Source of the DNA: Nissolia schottii
Taxonomy: Eukaryota; Streptophyta; Magnoliopsida; Fabales; Fabaceae
Length of the DNA: 64,000 nucleotides
Assembly: GCA_003254905.1 (NCBI GenBank)
Contig: QANU01028836.1
Span: 624,029-688,028, forward strand
Direction: 5' to 3'
The translations under genes were made by a program, and so were the position numbers. The stretch's first letter is position 1, and every line of letters begins with the position of its first letter. The notes beneath the pieces were generated by a model. The model ran no database searches and had not been told where the DNA came from. It saw only the letters and a list, made by a program, of their open reading frames with translations. Below, piece by piece: positions 51,150-63,400 of the stretch.

Positions 51150-52560
51150 TGGTGCATGTTTGCTTAGGATATAAATCAGTCTAAAAAGGTTATATGATCA
51201 ATCAATTACATCATTCATGTGAGATTTTCACAATAAAAAATCCACTCCCGAGAGTTAGGAGTCATGGGGATGGATTTTTGTTTTGAATGTGATGGGAGAA
51301 AGAAACATGTTGTTGTCGGCCACTGGCACATTTTGAAATGCAGAGTATTTTGAAGAACATCTTGAAAGGCACATTGTGTGTATTATTACAATTACAAAAT
51401 GGATAAAGAAAGCAACTATGGTATCATCCATCCAGCTGTAACACCATTCTTTTTTGTGTATTTCTTTCCTCCTTTTTATGGTACATTGTTTTATCAGGGA
51501 AAGGTTTTCTTCTCTTCTGTCTTTCCATTTTAGCACAAACCAATGCATGAACCCTGTCCCTCCCTCTGTATTTGTGTATCTTTGGTGGGGTGGCTTTGCC
51601 AACAAAACCTACCCAAAAACATGACTTCAATTTTTTTTAATAAATAAATAGTTGTTACTTGTTACATTTAGTATAGGGTTTATCTAATAAATGTAAACCC
51701 ACTTGTTAAGAAAGTAAAAAAAAAAAGAGGAAATTTTATATTGAAAATATAAAATTTTTAATTCTCTAATAAATTAAATGCTTTAAAAACATCAAAACTA
51801 TTTTTTTAAAAGTTTTTTTAATTTGTACTCTTAAGATATTTGTTAGCAAAATCTTTTAACACATATATGTTCACTAGATCAGTGCATTGCTGACTAAATT
51901 CTACGAGCTCATACATATAATATATATACACACACTTACTGTTCATGAATTAATTTTATCATACTATTAATACAAGAATTAAATTTTACACTCAGAATTA
52001 ATTATATGTTTACTATATGGTTAAAATGTTTTAATTTTATAATTTACTTAAAAATCTTATGTATAATTGTATATAATATAATTTTACAACTTTTGGTATT
52101 TTAAAATTAAACTCTTAATTTCTCAAGGGATATCTACCACCAATAATTTTGAGATCACTAATGTAATTATATTTCTCTTTTAACAAAGCTTTTTCTGTAC
52201 ATACTATCATCAAGAACCCAACCCCTATTAATTGTGTTGGGCTTTGTTGGTTCAAAATTAAACTCAGCAGGAATTTGTGTTGTTTTGTGACGTACTCACA
52301 TTCATTGATGCACTAATGTTCTCATTTGTTTTGTGTGCCAACAATCTCTGCTCACCCCAAACCCTTCGTCTCAGGTTTCATGGAAGGTCCTCAATTGTGA
52401 ATAGAAGTAGACAATTTCAATTTTTTACTCAAAATTGAACCTATATAACCCATCACAATATAGAATAGAGTAAAATATAAATGGATATGATTGTAGCATA
52501 GGAAATTGGATAGGACTATGTATCTATATATATTTTGTTTCCACAAGAGACCAAAAGGTA
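51150..52560. other. Intergenic region downstream of CYCD3
   Basis: AT-rich. A minus-strand segment at 51255-51630 is open in two frames without known motifs. I see no gene in the rest. Confidence 0.5.
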
Positions 52561-52571
52561 ACTAAGCATAG

Positions 52572-55460
52572 CTAGTGAGGAATTCTGAGAAAATCTTGGT
52601 TTGAATGGTTCAATAGAATCTTTTGATCTTGAGTCCTAGCCTTCTTGGACATAGATTCTGGTGAGGATGAAACTGAAGCTGAAGCAGAAGCAGAAGCAGA
52701 AGCAGCTACATTATTATCCCAAGAGTCATTAGAGCTATCACAGCTAAATGACACATCCATTACACCATTAGGACTACCTGGAATGGAACCAAACTTTCTT
52801 TTGTTGTTGGATTTTTTGTCCCCTGACACAAGCTCCAAAATGAGCTTGCAGCACTCTTCCACCTTGTCCTGCAACAACAGAACAACACCAAGATTTTAAC
52901 TATTTTAGCAATAAAACAAAGCTAAAGGCACATTTGCTTCACACAATATGATAAAACCTTATAAGATTAATTTCGATGCAATAACTTTGCACTGTCACCC
53001 AATAGAAATTTAGGAAAGTGGAAAATTGTGGAGGGTAGTTATCATAGGATATAGTTATTTACTATGATTTGACACTTTCTTAATAGAAATAGATCATCTC
53101 AATTGGATTTTTTTTTTGTCATGTATTATGATTTGTCACTAGTAATTTATGAGGTAGGTCTCATACATGACATAAGCAACAGAAAAAATTAACAGTAAAA
53201 TACCATACTTGACAACACATGCCAAGAAATCTAATTGAGATGGTCAATTCCCTTTTTGAACTTCTATTGGCTGACAATGTAAATTTATTTTATGTTGTCG
53301 GTGCATTTAAATTATTCTTATGTCTTATAACTTAAGATAATATTATTTGTACATTAAAAGTGAATATCAAAAATGTATACTACAGAGAGAAAAACCAAAA
53401 CATTTGGTGATGAGTTGAGTGAGACCAAGATTTTGTCTAAATCTCACTATGATGTCTATCTTTGGTGCCCACTTCTGATGTACGAACAACGTATCTCCAA
53501 GATTTGATGGTATATGGTAAGGCCTAATAATATCAATTAAAACTCCACTTTCAAAAGCTACATGATTCAATTAGAAGTAAAATAACACTAATTTGAGAGG
53601 ATGCCAACCTTGTTGATTCCAAGAATCCCCAAGAGCTGATCTTGGTATTCAACTCCAAGACAAGGCTCCCCATTATTGACCACATGCATCATTGTAGCAC
53701 TTGCCAACACAGAAGGAAGGTAAAACATGAATCTTGAATCTATAAAATGATTGTATAAAAATCATGAGAAGTTTATAAAGACACAATGAGAAACAGAACT
53801 TGAAATGTTCTCTTAATTAATAAGCTTGCGAGAAAATAACTTTACCTGCAAAGACAGAAAGAAGAACAGCTTCACACCTTCTTAGGAACTCAAAGCAAAG
53901 ATGACCCTTCAAACCAAGTCTTCTTGTGAAATAGTCTATGAATGAGAGAGGTGTTGCTGGATTCATCTTCCACCCCAGTGTGGAAAGGACCAAAATCTCC
54001 ATTCTTTTTATTGTTTTTGCCTCAAACACATATCTACTATCCTCCACCTACACAAAATCATAATCATAATCAATTACCAAAATCAAAGACTTCTAATATC
54101 TATCCTAGCTACTTGGTTTTGGCCACATAGATTGGACTTATTAATCAAAATCAATGACCAGAATTAAGGACAATACCTAACATCTATCCTAGCTACTTGG
54201 TTTTGGTTACATGGATTGGACTCATAATCACAATCAATGATAAAAATCAAGGACAATATCAAATATCTATTCTAAATACTGTTTTTGGTTGCATACATTG
54301 CATTAATAACACAATCAATGACCAAAACCAAAGAAACTATCTAATATCTATACTAACTACTTGTTTTTTAGGTTACATAGGTTGGACTAATAAAAATAAC
54401 CAATGACCAAAATCATGAGCAACATCTAATATCTATTCTAGCTACTTGTTTTTTTTATTACGTAGATTAGACTCATAACATAATCAATGACCAAAAATCA
54501 AGGACAATATCTATTATCTATTCTAGGTCTAGCTACTTGTTTTGTTTACATAGATTGCACTCATAATCATAACCAAGGACATCATCTACTGTAGCTAGTT
54601 TTTTTGGTCACATAGATAGAGGACTCATAATCACAATCAATGACCAAAATAAAAGAACATATCTAAGATCTACCTACCTACTTGTTTTCTGGTTACACAG
54701 ATTGGACTGATAATCACAATCATAATGACCAAAACCAAGGACAACATTTAACATGTACTCTAGCTAGTAGCTTTTGGTTACATAGATTTAAATAGAGGAA
54801 ACATTTAAATTCGTCGCTTGACATCCATACATCAAATTCGTCCTTGTTGTCAAGGATTCAAAAATGAATTTGATGGACGGAGTGCCAACCTTTAGGACAA
54901 ATTTGACATACGGATATTAACTTAGGGACGAATTTGCTTTTTTTTTTTAAAGCTTAGGGACAAATTTGATAAACGCTACCAATATTTAAGACAAATTCGA
55001 AGATTTACTAGATTGAAAACATGATGGGGGTTTTTGATGGAGGACATACTTGTAGGTCAACAGAGAGTGGCACATGTGTCTCCTCCACCTTACAAGCAAG
55101 AGATAAACAAGCCACAGAAGCAAGGTGTGTGAGCCATGGCTTCTCATTCTGAGAAGAATCCCTGAATCCCAAGCGGAACCTGTCCAAGTAGTTCACAGCA
55201 AGAACAGCTGTGAGTGAAGAGAAAGAGTAATGTGAATTCACTCTTAGAATCCACTCCACAGCTTCTTCTCTCCTAGCCAAATCCAAAACATTGTCTCCTT
55301 CAAGGAAAGTGCAGAGTTCTTTGGCTAGAAGTGATTCTAACTCCTCGTCATCAAAGAACATGTCTTGTTCTTGCAAAACAACAAAAGGGGTGTTACTATT
55401 GTATTCATGATCTTCTACTTGTTCCTCAAAATGTTCTTCTGAGCAGTACAAGGAATCCAT
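52572..55460 (-). CDS. CYCD3: D-type cyclin, CYCD3 group, four exons
   Basis: Exons on the minus strand are 55460-55050, 54047-53846, 53739-53609 and 52868-52572, all with GT-AG introns, giving 346 aa. The ATG at 55460 is the first in frame; open sequence upstream depends on a TTG. D cyclins bind CDKA and drive G1/S by phosphorylating the retinoblastoma-related protein. The RBR-binding LxCxE motif is at residues 4-8. The cyclin box (N-fold) covers about 45-180, with the Arg-Arg-Glu-Glu-Ala-Val-Glu-Trp-Ile-Leu block at 63-72 and the Tyr-Leu-Asp-Arg-Phe block at 91-95. The C-fold follows to about 270. The tail is Ser/Pro/Lys-rich with an (Ala-Ser) repeat near 304-314 and PEST-like composition, fitting a short-lived nuclear protein. 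Exon 2 ends in phase 1. CYCD3 rather than CYCD1/2/4 is chosen from overall likeness; the paralogue number is not assigned. Confidence 0.95.
52672..52708. repeat. In-frame GCA/GAAGCA-type microsatellite in CYCD3 exon 4
   Basis: Repeated GAAGCA units on the plus strand encode the alternating Ala-Ser stretch of the cyclin tail. The length is a multiple of six, so slippage would keep the frame. Confidence 0.85.
54055..54790. repeat. Minisatellite of about nine 84-bp units in CYCD3 intron 1
   Basis: Each unit has the order AATCACAATCAATGACCAAAA, then AAGGACAATATCTAA, then CTATCCTAGCTACTTG, then GGTTACATAGATTGGACT (examples from about 54060, 54139, 54223, 54306, 54391 and 54480). One unit near 54560 is shortened. 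The units differ by 10-20 percent by eye, so the array is not brand-new. Confidence 0.85.
54800..55010. repeat. Inverted-repeat (foldback) remnant in CYCD3 intron 1
   Basis: The left side has AAATTCGTC and CATCAAATTCGTCC strings; the right side has their complements in GGGACAAATTTG and GACAAATTCG strings. It looks like a small decayed MITE between the minisatellite and the exon 1 donor. Confidence 0.45.
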
Positions 55461-55689
55461 GTCTTCTTCTAAGAAGTTATGTAGAGATCTTTGGTTGGTT
55501 TCATCATTATAGTGTGAAATGCTGCAATTGAAGAGGCATTTTCTTTGTTGTGTCAAAATTCTCAAAAGGAGGATTGGTTGAGAAAAAAATAAATAAATAA
55601 ATAAAGGTAAAGGTTTATGCTCTGATTGAAAGGATGAAAAGAATGGAAGGGGGAAAAAAGGAGCAGTGTTGTGACCAAAGTCCAAAGAA

Positions 55690-55735
55690 TTGTTATTTAT
55701 TGGTGATTGGTGACGGGAGGTTTTCCCGAAACAAC
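55690..55735 (-). promoter_or_regulatory. Possible CYCD3 core promoter with E2F-like site
   Basis: About 235-270 bases upstream of the ATG the minus strand has an AATAAATAAC TATA-like string, and the plus strand has TTTTCCCGAAA (55721-55731), close to an E2F site (TTTTCCCGCC type). Regulation by E2F is plausible for a G1 cyclin but is only inferred here. Confidence 0.3.
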
Positions 55736-55739
55736 AGTG

Positions 55740-56360
55740 TTTCAGTGGAGAGATTGCTAGCTGTTACTATTTGACTGAAGGAAAAATTTTGTACGGTGAA
55801 AAATTTTAAAAAATTGTATCTAAATACATTGCTTCGTAAATGTATTTAATAGTAAAAGTGACATTTAATGTAGAATTTATATGAGACAGAAGGAGTAACA
55901 TTTTAAGGTCCGTACAGACTGCAATGCCATTTATTGCATAATTAAGAGCATATCTTAACATAATGCAAAAAGCAATAATTTTTTCTTATTTTGATACTAA
56001 GTAAAGTAAGTAGGATCCATATTTAAGTGAGTGTATATGTTATCTAAATTAAAGATGAAGAGATTTATTATTATTTTAAATGTATTTAAATATAAGCTAT
56101 TAAATTTGTATCTTAACAAATAATAAGGTATTTGAATTAAGATATTGTGAACATGTGAGGATAGCTTCTTAGTCTAAATTATATATTTTATTGGTTTTAT
56201 TTTTTGTATTTTTTTTAATGTGTTAAGAAAGAAAAAATAGTTGGGTTATTAAGTTTTTTTAGGAAATTTAAAATCTTCTAACAATTACATTAACATTTCA
56301 AGCGTATATTTAAATTTTTAATAAGAGATGCCAAAATCGATTCTAGCAACCATCATAAAT

Positions 56361-56395
<35 letters not shown>

Positions 56396-56485
56396 GAGTC
56401 TTTACATTATCATCTTCCTTAAAGTTTAGCATTTTGACAAACACACTCTATTTAATTAAGGCCAAACACTCCACCACTAAAAAAA
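55740..56485. other. AT-rich upstream region of CYCD3
   Basis: No gene or element is recognised. A (TA)n microsatellite lies at about 56359-56384. Confidence 0.6.
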
Positions 56486-56487
56486 AC

Positions 56488-56751
56488 TGTTACGGACTGG
56501 GCCATAAAGGCCCATCCCAGCGACCCAACACCCAGGCCCATATCCGCGGACCCGACCCGACCTCTCACAAACGATCACCGACAAGGTCGCCACTCTCTGG
56601 CCGCTCAGGATTAACAGTTCCGAGATCTTCGTCGCCTTCCGCGATGTCCGGGGTCAGCGCGCAGATCACGGATATCTCCCCGCCTCCGCGATACCCGAAA
56701 CCTCCTCCACCACCCCGGCTATATAATGAGCCTATACCCCAGGTACAAAGA
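56488..56751 (+). mobile_element. GC-rich LTR fragment, cut by an assembly gap
   Basis: Sequence starting TGTTACGGACTGGGCC is abruptly GC-rich compared with its surroundings, has many GGCCC/GGCC strings and a TATA-like TATATAATGAG near 56720, and runs into the N block. This looks like the U3 part of a plant retrotransposon LTR. The other end is hidden in or beyond the gap. Confidence 0.5.
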
Positions 56752-56833
56752 NNNNNNNNNNNNNNNNNNNNNNNNNNNNNNNNNNNNNNNNNNNNNNNNN
56801 NNNNNNNNNNNNNNNNNNNNNNNNNNNNNNNNN
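56752..56833. other. Assembly gap (82 N)
   Basis: Unknown sequence inside the LTR-like fragment. Confidence 1.
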
Positions 56834-57076
56834 CTCTTTGTTACTAACAATTCTTTTACATTTTTATAGGCTCAATCTCCAAGAAGTGAAGTGGAGCGAT
56901 AAAGAGAGATATGAATGGAGCGCCTCATTCACATTTACGTGATACTTCAAATTCAATTGACCAAAATATGATGAGATTGGAATCATTACAAAAATATGGA
57001 ACAATTTGTGGTTTGGGAATATATGTTCTAAATTATAAAATATATTAAACAAATTCATAATTTTTTATATTTTTTT

Positions 57077-57850
57077 AGAGTTAATATCCAATATGACTCA
57101 TGAAAATTTTAGTGTTTACTTTAGTTTTTGAAAATTTAAGTGTTATAATGGTCCTATAAAATTTGGATGTTACTCACGTTAATTCGTCGTAATGAAGAGT
57201 GGTAGAACTCAAAATGATAGCATTTTGGGTATAACCAAAACGATGTCGTATTAGATGCAAGGATCAAGTTAGGTAAAATGAATTTTTTCAATGGCCAAGT
57301 TGGGCAAAACAAAACTTTTTAGGGACTAACTTGGACAACCTCGACCTACTCCCAACAACCACGTAAGCATCTTTCTCCTCCCCACACCACCTTTAAAATT
57401 TGGGATTTTCTTATGGGGGTTTTGTTATTTTAACTTCTATTTTGTTAGTTTGATTTGGCAAAGTATTGTGGTTATGGGAGTGCACTAGTGGTGGTGGTGG
57501 TGGATAAAGTGACGTCGCAGTAGTGGTGGTGGGGTGGGTGTGGAGGTGATGGATGTGGTGGAGGAGGAGGAGGAAGAAAGGGGTGGAGATAAGGAGGTTG
57601 TCCAATTTGGTTCCTAAAAAATTTTTTTTGCCCAACTTGATCCCTATGTCCAATATGACGTTGTTTTGGTTGTGCCCCAAAATGACATTGTTTTGAGTTC
57701 CCTACCCTCCATCACGACTGTTTTGAAGTGAGGGACTAATGTGAACAATGTCCAAATTTTATAGAAATTAATGACACTAACAAATTTTTAAAGATCAACT
57801 TGGGCATTGAAGAAACTTCCAGAGACCAATTTGTGTATCAACTCTTTTTT
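57077..57850. mobile_element. Long-TIR foldback (MULE-like) element
   Basis: About 260-290 bases at the left (starting AGAGTTAATATCC) are an imperfect inverted copy of the right end (ending ATCAACTCT). Matching parts include ATAAAATTTGGA, AACTCAAAA, ACCAAAACGATGTC and GGATCAAGTT. The centre (57475-57590) is a GGTGG/GGAGG-rich stretch with no gene. Long inverted ends suggest a Mutator-like non-autonomous element, but I could not find a 9-11 bp target duplication. Confidence 0.65.
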
Positions 57851-57859
57851 TGTAGAAGT

Positions 57860-59300
57860 TTAGATGAGTTTGACATTAATCATCGCAACAAGGTCAATAC
57901 ATGTTCTCAAGCTCTTTGAGTGCTTACAAAAATATTTACGCATCACTTATCAGAGTGACTCTTACACTAATAACGGAAATTGAGTTCGCATCCTCTTAAA
58001 AGGAGTCTTTCTTTACCAACTATGTCATTCATTTTAAGCAATTTTTGTCTTTGGATACAATATTTAAATAATTATTACAATTTGCAATTCATGGATATAG
58101 ATAGAATCCTAAATTTAATCTAAAAAATTATAATTTTTGTCTTTGATTTGACATAAAATAAATGCAATATTTCTTGCGTATACAAATTAAGGATATATGT
58201 CCTAAATTATAAAATATTTTCATAAAAATATAATTTCTTTCATTTTATCGCAATCTACTCTTATTTCAATCATATTTTCATAATGTGGTCATTTTTTCTT
58301 ATGGGACTATCCCTTATCTAGCTATATGAAACAAAGTTATAGGAAAATAAATCATTTATGCTACATTACTTATCTTTTTATTATTTAACTATATCGCGAT
58401 GTACTTTATTTTCGATACATACAATTTTAATTTGATAAAATCACATTTTCTTCTTGAAGTATTTTATTTGTATCCCTCGACCCTCAATAGACATCTTTTA
58501 AAGGAGGAAGTAATTTTTCAAACAAAATTGGTGAAATGAATTTGATGAGAGAGATTAGAGAGAAGAACATAATTTTGTCTCTTAATTTTAATAAATTAAT
58601 TTTTATGCACTGACAGTATAAAAAAATTCTATAAATGAAAAACTCAAGTTAGTTGATGTAAAACTTAACCAATTTTACTTATATGTCAGCACATAATTGA
58701 ATGACAATATAAAATTAGTATATGAAAATTAATCTCTAACATTTATTCTTATCCTAAAATATGCACCTCCTTTCTCACATAAAAAATGGCGATGGCTATG
58801 ATGCTTTCTGCATTTCAGTGAGCATGATGCACCTCGTTGTCAAAACATGGTGTATTGTGGTCATTCAACAATGAAAGCCTTGGATCGTTATTAAATGCCA
58901 TCAATGGCTGTAAAAACAAACTGGCAACCTATAAAGATAAAATGGTTTGGAAACACAACCGATTAGTATTTCTTAAGAGTCATGCTATATGTATACCAAA
59001 AAATATACTTCATACATACACCATGTACTTATATATATAAAGTTTGTGTTTTAATGCCTGTAATGTTTGTGCACTTAATTAAGTATAATTGAGAATATCA
59101 TTTATAAGTTTGTAATGTTTGTTCACTCATGAGAATAAAGTTTGTGTATTATTAATGGTGTATGTATGAGTGTATAAAATTGGGTGTACATGTAGCATTT
59201 TTTATTTCTTAAACACAAAAATGATGCCTAAATATATATATATATATATATATTTTTTAAAAGTATAATTTTGTTCTCATAATTAAAAGGTCATTTAGAC
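57860..59300. other. Intergenic region, nothing recognised
   Basis: AT-rich DNA with a TA microsatellite near 59235-59252. No gene is seen. Confidence 0.6.
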
Positions 59301-59366
59301 AAAGTTGAAGGACGACGTCGTATGGTAGACCAGGAATGCAAATTGAGGATGTCGCTGTTATAAACT

Positions 59367-59717
59367 CTACTGGAAATACTCTGTATCTACGACTCCGACA
59401 AGCTTAGGACGAAGCGGTCTTGCTGTAGTAAGCTTTATCAATTTAGCGATCAAAGTGCACTGCAGATGAATATTTGTTGAAGACGATGTAATAGGTTTTG
59501 TCCCATCACCCAAACTTACGATTCGTTGTTTTTCACAGGTAATGGGAGGTTTTGACCCAAAGGTGAATAATCGTTGGTGGAGGGTTTGTGGGAACATTTT
59601 GACATATGAATTAAGCCATTTGAATCTTGATGCGAGAGTCACGAAGCTGGATGCAGTGGCGGTTGAAATATGAAAAATTATTTTATATATCATGGTGTAA
59701 AAAGAATCATGCACCAT
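59367..59717 (-). other. Unrecognised open stretch, possible gene fragment
   Basis: An open minus-strand stretch of 116 codons with better base composition than its surroundings. The C-terminal part is rich in Thr, Ser and Lys. I recognise no family and no continuation on either side, so it may be a relic of a mobile element or chance. Confidence 0.25.
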
Positions 59718-59959
59718 GTCAGATATACATCATTGATCATTTTAAAAAAATAAAAAGTAATAGAAAGTAAGGAATGATCAATCATGTATATCCCATATGA
59801 TGCATAATTTTTTATATACCATGACATATAAAATAATTGTCATCAAGATACCATGACATATACCATGACAGATCGTGAACCTCTCCCACTTTCTTTTTTC
59901 TTTTCTTTTTTTTTATGGGAAATAAAGCTTTATTGAATAAATAATCAAATTAAAAGTAA

Positions 59960-60400
59960 AGAAAGTCATTAGGAGGAGTTCAATAGTGAGAGGCTTAGGT
60001 GGTATGCACTAAGCGACTGCTATCAATTGATGGTTGAAGTGAGATCCTTGATCAATATGGCAATAAGCTTCTTTGTGAGAGAAAACTCACGTTTTGAATA
60101 AAAACATGACTAGAGGTCCCATGGAGGGTGTTCCACCAAACATCACGAGAGGTCTCCACATTGATAACTAGACTACGAGCCTCCTTCGAAAGCAAACGAG
60201 TTAACCATGCACAAACAAGTCAAATATAATGATATCAATGAATATAATTAGGATTGGACTGATCTAGACAAATGTGGTTGCCAGACAAATGAGCAGCAAT
60301 CCACTGAAGTAGCGCATATGTTTCTCAATTGATAAAATCACCATAATCCTGACTCTCAATCAAATTATTGAAATTGAAATTAGTCGGACAAAGAAAAGGA
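59960..60400 (-). pseudogene. Possible Ty1/copia gag remnant
   Basis: In shifting minus-strand frames there are strings like those of copia gag (UBN2-type) proteins: a Trp-Leu-Thr-Arg-Leu-Leu-Ser block, then Val-Glu-Thr-Ser-Arg-Asp-Val-Trp. Several stops and frameshifts interrupt it and no other copia domain is nearby. Confidence 0.4.
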
Positions 60401-60419
60401 AATTAGTTGGTGAAGGGGA

Positions 60420-63400
60420 AGGGGAGGTGGTGTTAACCATGATGGCTCTAAATAACATGTAGAAGTTTTGGATGAATGACTGAATAAACTCAACAAGAAT
60501 TGTCAGATTTATTATTATTTTTTATAGATAAAATTTTTGCATAAAAATAATAATAATTCAAACTAAAGATAACTTGCAACAACTTTTAGATAAGATTATA
60601 ATTAGTTACATTTATATAAAATAAAATAAAAGATTTCACTATTAATCTAAATTTTATTTTATTAATATAATAATGAGATCGCATACTTTTTTTAATTTCT
60701 AAAATAAAAATCTTACTTTAAAACATCTCAATTCAAATTTCAGGGCATTGGTAAAGTGGTGCAATTGTGAAGACCAGGTGCTCTATAAGAAGAATTAAGG
60801 CATCAACCGAGCCGTATACAAAGGTTAATTATGAAACAATGGCCCACACATGGATCCTCTTCAATCATGATCCACTCAGGTTATGATAATTTTTTTTTCC
60901 CATAAAATTACCTTACAGTACATACAATTATAAGGAGTCCCATAACATAATAGTGTGACACTAATAATGGCCAGAGGTTGACCTTTTCTCGAATGTCATT
61001 TTCCCTCTTTTTTTCCTTGTCTCTCTCTCTTTGTCCCCAAATATTTACCGTGAGCTGCGAGAATTATGGCTTAGAAGTTTTGAAAAGTGGAAGAAGAAGA
61101 AGAAGAAGAATAGAAAAGTGGGTGAGAGAGATGGATCGTTCTTGAGGGAGCGGAGCACCCTGAGTTTCAAGAGCAGATTGCGGAGTGCAGTTAGGAGGAG
61201 TTCGCGGCATTTCCACAAGATGGATAAAATGACTTCTAAACCCTAAATCCTGTATTTTAATACCTTTTATTGAAAGAGAAACGCCTAATTTTTTGTATTT
61301 TAAAAATTATATTGCTTGTGATGAGATTTAAACGTAAGACTTTATATATATTACATGAATCAATCATTGTGAATTAAAAATCCTTAATTAGTTAGCCTAA
61401 TTATTTTTTTAATAATCTCTATAAATAACATTTGATACTAATATTTTATTTTGTTTCCTACTTTATCCGGTGTCTTCCTGACATTATTAGGAACATGGTT
61501 AATTTAATAAATAATTAAGAGACTCTAACACTAATTATCTCAGAATTGTTGGCAAAATTCTACTGAAATTCAATGAAAGTGGTTGAGTAAATCAAAGAAA
61601 TAAAAACCGGGCATCCATTCAAAGTTACATATCATTCTAGCTATGCAGTGTTTTCTTTTTATTTTCATAATAATTAACACAACTAATTAGTCAATTTTCC
61701 CTAGGAAATCAAATCTTTTGAACCGGTACAATACAAATTTTTCCCTATCAATCTCAATTAGTAACCGGTAAGACAAGACATCCCAACCTAATAAGCAATA
61801 TCATTATATAAACCAGAAAGGAAAGGTTGCGCCAAATGCAAAGAATGAAGGACAGGGTCATTTCAAATGCTTGCCTGTTAGACTTGGAGTGTAATTTACT
61901 CTAACTGGTAATGCATTGTGAGATTTGCAATTGAATATTGAAATATCATCTAATTATAAATAAATTGAGTCATTACAATGAGAGTAATACAAAATATTGT
62001 TTGAATGCATCTTTGGCCAGGTAGCATCACACATGCAAATTCTATCTCTGAACTTGATGGCAATGTTAAAGGGATTGGAAATTTGTGTCTTTTGAATAAA
62101 TCATTAAAATCGTCTTCAATGTTGGCAATATTAATCAAGCTCGTCTCTAAAATATGTAAATCATTAAATTTGTTTCTAAAGTTATTATAAATCGATCAAA
62201 TTAGGCTTTAGAAGAGACTAATTTGATAACTTTAAGAACAAATTTAATGATTTTTATATTCTACAAATTTTGATAGTGCTAATATTAAAGACAATTTTGA
62301 TGGTTTACTCTGCGTTTTTTGCTTTCTTAGTCGAACGTCGAGGTCGAGATTACCATGTATTCTCTAGTTTCTTGGCCTTGTTTTCTGCCTTTGGGTCACT
62401 TTATCCTCCTTAGATTAGGTGTATAACATTACATTTTGATGACAGAATTAAAACACTTTATAGTAATAATGCAAAATTAGATGACAAAAAGTCTAAAATG
62501 CCATACTTTGCCATGTGAAAATGGTAATTCTGTTTTATAAAGGACAGATTGACTCATCAGTTTTCATCAAACCAATACATGGAAAGAAAGATGATCCTAC
62601 TGTCTTGGGATTAAGAAACACATTCCACCAAATATCTACAAGTAATCCAAACTTAGTGTCTCCCCAGACTTTGAATTTGTGCATAGGTACCTGCCCCTAG
62701 CTGTGAGAGCTTGACCCTTTTGACTCCCACTTTGTATCACCTCAACCACTCCTAAATTAGTCCGTGAACAATATAGCTGCATTACAATCTAGAATTAGAA
62801 TACATGGATAGTAACCACGAGGCCAGCAATTATTAGCTAGCTGGGTTCTTAAATATCTGGTTAAACGCTTGATCTGTGATGATGTGTCTAAAGAAAATCT
62901 TATGACCAAATATATATTCCCTTTGGGGAACTTAACTCTCAAAAAGATTAGTTACTGCCTCTGGCGACGAATACTTTTAGTAAGCATCAAAAAAGAATAT
63001 CGAAATACTTGATACGATAATAGGTTTGTGTGTAGCTCGTTTTAATATATACTTAATTTATCATCTATTGTGATTAAATTACAAAAATTTGTTTAGAGAG
63101 AACTCGGCACGCAGCACGTGAATACGTATTCTATGAGCTTCGTGAACCATTGATCACTAATTTTTGGTATATTTTTTAAATGTTATAAATTTAAATTAAT
63201 GGTCCATAATATTTATGAAGTACACATTAAACATGCTTCATAAACATCTAAGTGTTTCTCTCCCTGTTGCCATTCATTTTTATATGGGAATGTATGTAGT
63301 TGTGCTATTTTACCTCTTACATGGAAAATCAGTCAAGAAATCATTCCTAATTACTTCGTACAAGTTACCTAATCATGAAATTCTGCAAGGCAAAGGGTTT

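Noticed and set aside
55461-55685. Longer N-terminus for CYCD3 starting at TTG
   Set aside because: No ATG lies upstream in frame; the LxCxE motif should be near the N-terminus, as it is with the ATG at 55460.
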